From contig JAPOXI010000085.1 of assembly GCA_026707185.1 (NCBI GenBank), positions 1-8,299 on the forward strand: a stretch of 8,299 nucleotides of DNA, given 5' to 3'. Below, in pieces: positions 1 to 5,493 of this stretch. Below the pieces are notes generated by a model that saw nothing but the letters and a program-made list of their open reading frames with translations, was not told the DNA's origin and ran no database searches. Numbering within the stretch: position 1 is the stretch's first letter; every line of letters begins with the position of its first letter. A program made the position numbers and the translations under genes. Source of the stretch: Chloroflexota bacterium. Its GTDB lineage: Bacteria > Chloroflexota > UBA11872.

Positions 1-155
1 CCGGTCTGGTGGCCGAGGGCGAGACCGTGCTCGATGGGTTCGAGTTCGTGCGGCGGGGCTATGAGGACCTGGCCGGTGATCTGCGTGGGCTCGGCGCCGT
101 CATTACCACCGAACCACAGGCCGCTCCGGTGCGACGCGCGGCTGCGGCGATCTAA
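1..155 (+). CDS. murA: UDP-N-acetylglucosamine 1-carboxyvinyltransferase, C-terminal end (partial)
   Basis: Only the last 51 codons are inside the window; the reading frame enters at base 3 and stops at TAA 153-155. The translation contains GLVAEGETVLDGFEFVRRGY followed by EDLAGDLRGLGA. This matches the conserved end of MurA, where a glycine-rich 'AEGxT' strand is followed by 'RGYE...LRxLGA'. MurA transfers enolpyruvate from PEP to UDP-GlcNAc, the first committed step of peptidoglycan synthesis in the cytoplasm. The catalytic Cys loop and the N-terminal domain lie upstream and cannot be checked. The last ten or so residues are an Ala/Arg-rich tail without family signal. The stop abuts the GTG of the next gene, so the two are probably co-transcribed and translationally coupled. 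Confidence 0.9.
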   Translation, partial: GLVAEGETVLDGFEFVRRGYEDLAGDLRGLGAVITTEPQAAPVRRAAAAI

Positions 156-1178
156 GTGCCCTTCGGCTTCAACGCGCCGCGGTTGGGCATCGACCTCGGA
201 ACCGTTAACGTCGTGGTCAACCGGATCGGCCAGGGCATCACGATCAACGAGCCGTCCGTGGTGGCCGTCAGCATGGATCGACGGATCCAGGCCATTGGAC
301 ACGCCGCGCACGCGATGGTCGGCCGCACCCCCGGCAGCCTGCGGATCATTCGGCCCATGCAGGACGGCGTCATCGCGGACTACCTCGTCACCGAGGCCAT
401 GCTGCGCTACTTCATCGATCGGTCGTGCGGTCGATTTCGCTTGGTTCGGCCCGAAATCATGGTCGCGGTCCCGTCCGGCGTCACGACCGTCGAGCGGCGC
501 GCGGTCTTGGACGCCGGACTGGCGGCGGGAGCGCGACGAGTGCACCTCATTCCGGAATCGCTGGCCGCGGCCATCGGCGCGCAGGTACCAGTCTCCGAGC
601 CCTCGGGCAGCATGATCGTGAACGTCGGCGGAGGAACCACGGAAATCTCCGTGATTTCGCTTAACGACGTTGTGGCTGACTGCTCCACGTCCTCGCGCGT
701 GGGCGGCAACCGGATCGACGATGCGATCGGCGCCTACATCAGGCGCAAATACAACCTGATGATCGGTGACCAATCCGCCGAACAGATCAAAATGAATATC
801 GGCAGCGCCATCGTGCTCAATCCCGCCGAGACTCTGGAAGTTCGGGGACGTGACCAGGTGCAGGGCCTGCCGCGAACGGTGACCGTGACGTCGGACGAGG
901 TGACGGAAGCCATCGTCGAGCCGCTGGGGCAAATCGTGCGCGGCGTCCGTATGGTGCTGGAGAGCACGCCGCCCGAACTGTCGGCGGATATCATCGACAA
1001 GGGCATTGTGATGAGCGGCGGCACCTCGTTGCTGCGAAACCTCGATCAGTTGCTTGCACAGGAGATCGGCATTGCGGTGCATGTGGCCGATCAACCGCTG
1101 ATGTGCGTGGCCTTGGGGTGTGGCATTGCCATCGAGCACACCGATGTTTTGCAGAAAGCCCTGACGTCGAGCCCGTAA
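156..1178 (+). CDS. mreB: MreB-family rod-shape-determining actin homologue
   Basis: This 340-residue protein has the usual MreB length and family motifs along its whole length. These are phosphate-1 LGIDLGT (D13), INEPSVVAV, DGVIADY, VPSGVTTVERRAV, phosphate-2 VGGGTTE, RVGGNRIDDAI, and the adenosine-site MSGGTSLLRNLD near residue 290. MreB forms ATP-dependent membrane-bound filaments that guide elongation-phase cell-wall synthesis, which fits its place beside murA. E134 in LIPESLAAAIGA aligns with the catalytic Glu of MreB. The Asp that normally opens phosphate-2 (VDIGGGT) is Asn156 here, and the usual 'IEEP' is 'IPES'. The GTG start leaves ten residues before GIDLGT, as is normal for the family. 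No Shine-Dalgarno site is visible, and the murA TAA directly precedes the start. No mreC or mreD follows, so this could be a specialised paralogue of the Mbl/MreBH kind. Confidence 0.93.
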   Translation: MPFGFNAPRLGIDLGTVNVVVNRIGQGITINEPSVVAVSMDRRIQAIGHAAHAMVGRTPGSLRIIRPMQDGVIADYLVTEAMLRYFIDRSCGRFRLVRPEIMVAVPSGVTTVERRAVLDAGLAAGARRVHLIPESLAAAIGAQVPVSEPSGSMIVNVGGGTTEISVISLNDVVADCSTSSRVGGNRIDDAIGAYIRRKYNLMIGDQSAEQIKMNIGSAIVLNPAETLEVRGRDQVQGLPRTVTVTSDEVTEAIVEPLGQIVRGVRMVLESTPPELSADIIDKGIVMSGGTSLLRNLDQLLAQEIGIAVHVADQPLMCVALGCGIAIEHTDVLQKALTSSP

Positions 1179-1190
1179 ACCGAAACCGCC

Positions 1191-1196
1191 AGGTGG
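1191..1196 (+). promoter_or_regulatory. Ribosome binding site for the dehydrogenase gene
   Basis: AGGTGG lies five bases before ATG 1202. It is the clearest plus-strand Shine-Dalgarno site in the window, and it decides the start of the dehydrogenase: the open frame continues upstream into mreB as far as 1103, but the upstream part has no family similarity. Confidence 0.7.
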
Positions 1197-1201
1197 TACC
1201 C

Positions 1202-2173
1202 ATGGACAAAGTGCTGCAAACCTTCCCGATTCCCGAGGCCGTGGAGCAAAAGCTCCGCGCCCACTGCCACGTTCGACAGGCGTTCTTTGTCGAAGGCGAC
1301 GAGCTTGTCGAGGCGGCGCGCGGCTGCCGCGGCGTCGTGGCCGGAACGGAGCTCTGGCCGCGCGAGGCGCTGGAGGCCGTTCGCGACGATCTCCAGGCCA
1401 TCTCCCGGGTCGGCACTGGGGTGGATAGCGTGGACATCGATGCCGCCACCGAATTCGGCATCGCCGTGCTCAATGCGCCGGGCGAAAACGCGCAGACCAT
1501 CGCCGAATTGAGCGTCGGGCTTATGTGGTCCCTGGCCCGCCGCATGGTGCTCGCCGATCAGGCGGTCCGCACCACCGGCTTCAAAATGCGCACCGAACTC
1601 GATGGGATCGAGCTGACCGAAAAGACCGTTGGAATCATCGGGTTTGGCGAGATTGGCCGGCGCGTCGCTGCGATCTGCAGACACGGCTTTCGAATGCGCG
1701 TGCTCATCGCGACGGCTCGACCCGATCCTGCGCGCTTGGACGCTGCGGGCATTGAGGGGCAGTTCGTTGAACTGGACGAACTTCTGGCAGCGTCGGACTT
1801 TGTGGCCCTGCATGCGGCGGTGACGCCCCGGACCGAGCGCATGATTGGCGCACGACAACTCCAGGCCATGAAGTCTGGCGCCTATCTGGTCAATACGGCC
1901 CGCGGGCAGCTGGTGGATGAAGATGCGCTCGTCGCTGCGCTTAAGACCGGCGAAATCGCTGGTTACGGCGCCGATGTGTACGAGGTCGAACCTCCGCCCG
2001 CCGATCACCCGCTGTTTGCGTTGCCCAACACGGTGCTTGGGCCGCACTTCGGCAGCGGAACCTTTGAGGCCATGACGCGCATGGGCGACCGGGCTGTCGA
2101 TAACCTCATTGAGTTTCTGGCCGGCGGTCGGCCCGAGCGGACCGTCAACCCCCAGGTCTACTCGGCCGACTGA
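1202..2173 (+). CDS. D-isomer-specific 2-hydroxyacid dehydrogenase (phosphoglycerate / hydroxypyruvate reductase type)
   Basis: This 323-residue protein has the two-domain D-2-hydroxyacid dehydrogenase fold. The substrate-domain signature SRVGTGVDSVDIDAA is at residues 68-82, the Rossmann motif GFGEIG at 147-152, NTARG with catalytic Arg234 at 231-235, DVYEVEP with Glu263 at 258-264, and GPHFGSGTFEA with His282. The Arg/Glu/His triad is therefore complete. The family interconverts 2-hydroxyacids and 2-ketoacids with NAD(P)H; the exact substrate cannot be read. The first half resembles SerA (3-phosphoglycerate dehydrogenase), but there is no ACT or other C-terminal regulatory domain. The position after the Rossmann motif that is Asp in SerA is Ala170 or Thr171 here, followed by Arg173, which favours NADPH over NADH. 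The gene starts 23 bases after mreB and ends at a strong hairpin. Confidence 0.9.
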   Translation: MDKVLQTFPIPEAVEQKLRAHCHVRQAFFVEGDELVEAARGCRGVVAGTELWPREALEAVRDDLQAISRVGTGVDSVDIDAATEFGIAVLNAPGENAQTIAELSVGLMWSLARRMVLADQAVRTTGFKMRTELDGIELTEKTVGIIGFGEIGRRVAAICRHGFRMRVLIATARPDPARLDAAGIEGQFVELDELLAASDFVALHAAVTPRTERMIGARQLQAMKSGAYLVNTARGQLVDEDALVAALKTGEIAGYGADVYEVEPPPADHPLFALPNTVLGPHFGSGTFEAMTRMGDRAVDNLIEFLAGGRPERTVNPQVYSAD

Positions 2174-2177
2174 AAGC

Positions 2178-2211
2178 GCGAGACCCGCCCCAAACCTGGC
2201 GCGGGTCTCGC
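2178..2211 (+). terminator. Hairpin terminator after the murA-mreB-dehydrogenase unit
   Basis: An 11-bp perfect inverted repeat, GCGAGACCCGC at 2178-2188 and its complement at 2201-2211, encloses a 12-base loop starting five bases after the dehydrogenase stop. No T-tract follows, so it is not a textbook Rho-independent terminator, but its strength and position between convergent genes suggest transcription ends or the mRNA 3' end is protected here. Confidence 0.6.
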
Positions 2212-2541
2212 AGCGATTCTCAAGTGGATCGCTCGGCCGTAACGGTTCGGCTACCCGAGCGCGGCCCTGCTGACGCCTGGCAGTCGTCAAACCGGCTCGC
2301 TGGATGCTGTGGAGTGTCGCGAATCCGCCCGGCCTGCTGCCCCGTCGGCTTGTCAGGCCGCGGGGCGCGACCTGTCGACTTGCCAGCGCCCTATGAGCAC
2401 CCGAATGTTCAGTCGGCGCGCTCCACTCTGCCGACGCCGACGGTGAGCACGCGCTACGTCGCGCATCAAACTACCTCCGCCGTCGTGCTCCAAGCAACGC
2501 TGCTTGGCGCTAATACATCCTATATGATCTCCCCGCCAGCG
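2212..2541. other. Convergent intergenic region with GC-rich hairpins, no gene seen
   Basis: This gap lies between the plus-strand dehydrogenase and the minus-strand GntR gene. I found no convincing ORF: open frames here have no recognisable domain and mixed composition. I also found no tRNA T-arm or other known RNA motif. It holds inverted repeats at 2230-2236/2255-2261 (7 bp), 2339-2344/2361-2366 with an inner 2346-2349/2357-2360 (6+4 bp, one bulged base), and 2490-2496/2501-2507 (7 bp). An AT-richer patch around 2510-2530 contains TATGAT (2523-2528) on the plus strand without a good -35. Confidence 0.5.
2487..2510 (-). terminator. Hairpin downstream of the GntR gene
   Basis: CCAAGCA (2490-2496), loop ACGC, TGCTTGG (2501-2507), with two further flanking pairs after one mismatch. 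It lies about 30 bases past the GntR stop on the minus strand. There is no U-tract, so its role as a terminator is inferred from position only. Confidence 0.35.
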
Positions 2542-3276
2542 TCAATGCCGACCAGACACTTGGCCTTGTGACTCAAGCGCTGCGCTGCGGGCGATACCAG
2601 CCCGGCGTAAATGATCGCGGATCAGCGCTTCCGCAGACGTTGCGTCGCCTCGGGTGACCGCTGCCACAATCGCTCGATGCTCGCGTTGCGACGCTCGACC
2701 TCGGGCGCGAGTTGGATAGGCGGTGCGCACTCGCTCCTTCGTCGCCCAGAGCTGCTCAACCAACATCAGCAGATGCGCCGACGGGCAGTGCGCATAAAGC
2801 GTGCGGTGCAAATGCTGGTCCAGGCGAGCCAGCTCCTCGACATCATTGCTTGCAACCACGGCGTCCAACGCCGTCAGCGTCTCTTCCAGTTGCCGATGGT
2901 CGCTAGTCGACATGTTCGGAATGGCCAGCGCGGCAGCCGCCCCCTCAACGATGGCGCTGGCCAGGTACACGTCTTGCACTTCCAGCGGATCCAGACCGGC
3001 AACCGTGGCGCCGACGTGCGGTTCGTTGTCAATCAACCCTTCGGCCTCGAGTTGGAATAGCGCCTCCCGCACCGGCACGTCGCTAACACCCAGCTCCGAG
3101 CCGATGTGACTAATGACCAGGCGGTCGCCGGCCCGCAGGCGACCGGCCTGAATCGCGTCGCGCAGCGCGCCGTACACCATCTCGCGTTTCGTGTGGTAAC
3201 CCGCCGTGGGCTGCAGGCTTCCGGGCGCCGGCCGCGTCCGCCGGGCGCGTGACCTTGCGTCCGGCTCCGGCGTCAT
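2542..3276 (-). CDS. GntR-family transcriptional regulator, FadR/FCD subfamily
   Basis: This 244-residue protein starts at ATG 3276. The N-terminal winged helix-turn-helix covers about residues 29-95, with DAIQAGRLRAGDRL, SELGVSDVPVREAL (recognition helix) and LEAEGLI followed by the wing. The C-terminal FCD ligand-binding domain (about 100-230) keeps all four metal ligands of the family: Asp153 and His157 in DQHLH, His200 in REHRAI, and His222 in IRDHL. Proteins of this class bind a small carboxylate or similar metabolite through the metal and release DNA. The ligand here is unknown. It follows folE by 10 bases and is probably the last gene of the rpiB-like/folE operon, so it may regulate that operon. 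An in-frame TTG at 3309 overlapping folE is an alternative start. No strong Shine-Dalgarno site is seen for either. Confidence 0.92.
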   Translation of the reverse strand: MTPEPDARSRARRTRPAPGSLQPTAGYHTKREMVYGALRDAIQAGRLRAGDRLVISHIGSELGVSDVPVREALFQLEAEGLIDNEPHVGATVAGLDPLEVQDVYLASAIVEGAAAALAIPNMSTSDHRQLEETLTALDAVVASNDVEELARLDQHLHRTLYAHCPSAHLLMLVEQLWATKERVRTAYPTRARGRASQREHRAIVAAVTRGDATSAEALIRDHLRRAGIARSAALESQGQVSGRH

Positions 3277-3286
3277 GGAGTCGCCG

Positions 3287-3937
3287 CTACTTGCGCTGAA
3301 CCGCGTCAAAAAACTCGGCGCGGGTGGCCGGGTTGTCGCGGAATGCGCCCCGCGTAACCGAGGTGACCATCTGGCTCCCCGGTTTTTTTACGCCGCGCAT
3401 GGTCATGCACGTGTGTTCCGCTTCGATCGTCACCGCCACGCCCACCGGATCCAGCACCTGCTCAATCCGGTCGGCAATCTGGCAGGTCAGTCGCTCCTGC
3501 ACCTGCGGACGACGCGCCAGGTGCTCTACCACGCGCGCCAGTTTGCTCAGCCCGACGATTCGCTCATTTGGGATGTAGCCCACGGCCGCGCGACCAAAGA
3601 ACGGTAGCAGGTGGTGCTCGCAGAGCGAGTAAAAGGGGATGTCGCGAACCACGATCATCTCGTCATGCGCGTGTTCGAACGTGGTCGCCAGGTAATCGTC
3701 GGGTTCGCTGGCCAGCCCGGCAAAGAGCTCTTCGTACATACGGGCGACGCGCGCCGGAGTCTTGACCAGCCCGTCGCGGTCGGGATCCTCACCAACCGCG
3801 ATCAGGATCTCTCGAATCGCGGCCGCAATGCGCTCGCGGTCGGTTCGCGGCGATCCGTTGGGCGAGACATCTGGAGCGGCGGCTGTATGTCCCAGGGAAG
3901 CTGACGGCGATTCGTTGCCAAGAGGCCTTGAAGTCAT
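3287..3937 (-). CDS. folE: GTP cyclohydrolase I
   Basis: FolE converts GTP to 7,8-dihydroneopterin triphosphate, the entry step of tetrahydrofolate (and related pterin) synthesis, as a cytoplasmic homodecamer with zinc. In this 216-residue protein the zinc ligands Cys106 and His109 ([10 protein letters not shown]) and Cys177 (EHTCMTMRG) are present, as are the catalytic His108 and His175. [24 protein letters not shown] and the [13 protein letters not shown] end are typical. Length compares well with the about 220 residues of E. coli FolE. The first 30 residues are a Ser/Pro/Ala-rich, probably disordered extension. I chose ATG 3937; the open frame runs up to TTG 4006 inside the preceding gene, but that part has no family similarity. 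It lies 34 bases after the RpiB-like gene and 10 before the GntR gene. It looks fully active. Confidence 0.96.
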   Translation of the reverse strand: MTSRPLGNESPSASLGHTAAAPDVSPNGSPRTDRERIAAAIREILIAVGEDPDRDGLVKTPARVARMYEELFAGLASEPDDYLATTFEHAHDEMIVVRDIPFYSLCEHHLLPFFGRAAVGYIPNERIVGLSKLARVVEHLARRPQVQERLTCQIADRIEQVLDPVGVAVTIEAEHTCMTMRGVKKPGSQMVTSVTRGAFRDNPATRAEFFDAVQRK

Positions 3938-3971
3938 GCGCGAAGTCTCGATTCTTTGGAGGGTAGGTGAG

Positions 3972-4415
3972 CTAGGACGGCGCGGGCGTCGATTCCACGC
4001 GGTCAACGCAAGCCATGTCGTCGGGGTCGTCGCCCAGCGGTGTGTCGAACCAGGCCGTCAGAATCTCGTCGGCCAATGCCGGCGTCGTCAGGCGCAGGCT
4101 CAGTGCCAGCACGTTTGCCCGGTTCCAGGGCCGGGCGCCCCGAGCGGTTTCCGCGTCGGCACAGAGCGCTGCGCGAACGCCGGCAACCTTATTCGCGGCG
4201 ATGCTCACCCCCGTGCCCGTCCAGCACAGCACGATGCCCTCGTCCGCGGAACCGTTCGCCACGGCCTCGCCGACGTTCTGTCCGGCTTCCGGCCACTGTT
4301 GATCCAGGCCGGCAAGCGGGCCAAACGGCGCCAATGCGTGGCCGCGTTTCTCAAGGTCGGCAACGATGTGATCGGTCAGTTCCGTGCGTTCGTCGCTCGC
4401 GATGGCTATTCGCAT
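3972..4415 (-). CDS. RpiB/LacA/LacB-family sugar-phosphate isomerase, divergent active site
   Basis: This 147-residue protein has RpiB length and fold signatures: MRIAIASDE at the start, WPEAG (where RpiB has 'YPxxA'), [20 protein letters not shown] with Cys64, GVRAALC and ANVLAL. RpiB interconverts ribose 5-phosphate and ribulose 5-phosphate, and LacA/LacB act on galactose 6-phosphate. The isomerisation Cys64 is kept. The 'DH' near the N-terminus is Asp8-Glu9, and the ring-opening His of 'HNDANVL' is Trp97 (RPWNRANVL). Of the two C-terminal phosphate-binding Arg residues, only one (Arg139) has a clear counterpart. The family is certain, but ribose-5-phosphate isomerase activity is doubtful. 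Start ATG 4415 is chosen because the fold begins there; the upstream open frame to 4571 is unrelated. A TATACT -10-like box lies 29 bases upstream. Likely first gene of the operon with folE. Confidence 0.85.
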   Translation of the reverse strand: MRIAIASDERTELTDHIVADLEKRGHALAPFGPLAGLDQQWPEAGQNVGEAVANGSADEGIVLCWTGTGVSIAANKVAGVRAALCADAETARGARPWNRANVLALSLRLTTPALADEILTAWFDTPLGDDPDDMACVDRVESTPAPS

Positions 4416-4731
4416 GGCTGGCGTGGCGGAAGTTGGATCAACCGAGTATACGAAGGGTTGCCCGGGGAATCGTGAGCATCTCGATCGGAAGATGTGCCAA
4501 TCTCCGTCTTCGTGGCCAACCGCGCTGGCGGCCGTTGTGACGCGAATCGCGCGCGTAACCACGCTGGTCAACAGGTCGGGTACTCTGGATAACGTTGGCG
4601 AACAGTTTGAGCGTCAGCGTGCATTCGTCGCCGGTTTGTCCCGCACGCGTCACCGCTGAGGCGCCGGCGTTACGCCGAGCGCTCGCGCGGGCGCCCGGGT
4701 CGAAGCTGCGGCCGGGCGACCGATTGTGGCC
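4416..4731. other. Divergent intergenic region between the folE operon and the kinase pair
   Basis: These 316 bases separate two divergent transcription units, so both promoters should lie here. Apart from the minus-strand TATACT, the best plus-strand candidate is TGGTCA (4565-4570), 17 bases, GATAAC (4588-4593), which is weak. A GC-rich hairpin at 4661-4682 (GCGCCGGCG, loop TTA, complementary arm with one bulged A) would fall in the kinase leader. Open frames on both strands lack recognisable domains, and I do not call them genes. Confidence 0.4.
4445..4450 (-). promoter_or_regulatory. Possible -10 box of the RpiB-like/folE/gntR operon
   Basis: TATACT on the minus strand, five of six matches to TATAAT, with 29 bases before the ATG at 4415. 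No convincing -35 hexamer is found 16-18 bases upstream, so this is a candidate only. Confidence 0.3.
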
Positions 4732-5493
4732 ATGAATAAAGCCAACGGTTCAACCGCTCCGCAAGACCTGCCCGGCCGTCTGTTTATCGTCGAAGGCATT
4801 GACGGTTCGGGTAAGAGCACCCAACTTGACCTGCTCCATAAGTGGCTTGTCAGCCAGGGCTACCTGGTGATCTTCACCGAGTGGAATTCGTCCAGGATCG
4901 TCCGTCGCACCACCAGGCGCGGGAAGCGCCGACGCATCCTGACCCCCCTCACCTTCAGCCTCATCCATGCCGCCGACTTCTCCAGCCGTGTGCACGAGCA
5001 GATTATTCCGGCGCTGCAAGCGGGCGCCATCGTCCTTGCCGATCGCTACGTCTACACCGCCTACGCTCGCGATGCCGCTCGCGGCGTCAGCGCCGGCTGG
5101 TTGCGACGGCTCTATTCGTTCGCCCCGGACCCTACCCTGGCCTTCTACTTCGACGTTCCGCTTGACGAAGCGATCCGTCGGATCGAGCTGGGTCGCGATG
5201 AATTGAGCTACTACGAGGCCGGCTTGGACCTGGGACTTAGCGCAGATCCGTCCAAGTCGTTCCGACGGTTCCAGGGCATCATTCGAGAAGAGTACGGTCG
5301 GCTCGTCGACGAATTCAGCCTTTCCCGCATCAATGCCACAGGCACGCTGGTCAATCAGCAGGAACAGATGCGCGAGCTCGTGCGCCCTCACCTCAACGGC
5401 GCCATGCGGGCTGAGGCTTCAGGTTTACAGGAGGCTCTCGCGGCGACCGGCCTCAGCGGACGCTACTTGGCCGACATGTGGCGGGCGTTATGA
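4732..5493 (+). CDS. Thymidylate-kinase-like P-loop nucleoside/nucleotide kinase, first of a tandem pair
   Basis: This 253-residue protein is from the thymidylate-kinase superfamily. Walker A EGIDGSGKST (residues 21-30, Lys28) is intact, ADRYVYTAYARDAARG (103-118) matches the family DR[YF] motif, and FAPDPTLAFYFDV (130-142) is the usual 'P-D-x-x-x-x-L-D-V' strand. The lid region IRRIELGRDE has several Arg residues. True dTMP kinases carry TREPGGT after the second strand. Here residues 49-54 read TEWNSS and are followed by a stretch with nine basic residues out of fourteen (55-68). A segment YYEAGLD (160-166) is shared in form with the next gene. An ATP-dependent kinase of this fold is well supported; dTMP as substrate is not. 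GTG 4726 is an alternative start, and no clear Shine-Dalgarno site is seen. The stop overlaps the next start as ATGA. Confidence 0.82.
   Translation: MNKANGSTAPQDLPGRLFIVEGIDGSGKSTQLDLLHKWLVSQGYLVIFTEWNSSRIVRRTTRRGKRRRILTPLTFSLIHAADFSSRVHEQIIPALQAGAIVLADRYVYTAYARDAARGVSAGWLRRLYSFAPDPTLAFYFDVPLDEAIRRIELGRDELSYYEAGLDLGLSADPSKSFRRFQGIIREEYGRLVDEFSLSRINATGTLVNQQEQMRELVRPHLNGAMRAEASGLQEALAATGLSGRYLADMWRAL

Noticed and set aside
1091..2290. A 399-codon open frame on the minus strand covering the whole dehydrogenase gene
   Set aside because: It mirrors a well-supported plus-strand enzyme with complete catalytic residues. Its translation has no recognisable domain. Long antisense frames are common in GC-rich genes.
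2224..2571. A 115-codon plus-strand open frame in the convergent gap
   Set aside because: It crosses several hairpins and runs into the GntR gene on the other strand, with no ribosome site or recognisable domain.
3938..4006. Start of folE at TTG 4006
   Set aside because: The extra residues overlap the preceding gene and show no similarity to FolE; ATG 3937 gives a normal length.
4416..4571. Upstream extension of the RpiB-like protein to 4571
   Set aside because: The RpiB fold starts at MRIAIASDE (ATG 4415); the upstream part has no family similarity and covers the likely promoter.
4384..4659. A small plus-strand open frame in the divergent region
   Set aside because: It partly overlaps the RpiB-like gene on the other strand, lacks a ribosome site, and shows no domain; promoter sequence is a better explanation.
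4750..5391. A 213-codon minus-strand open frame opposite the first kinase
   Set aside because: It is a shadow of the plus-strand kinase, which has clear Walker A and DRY motifs; the antisense product has no family features.
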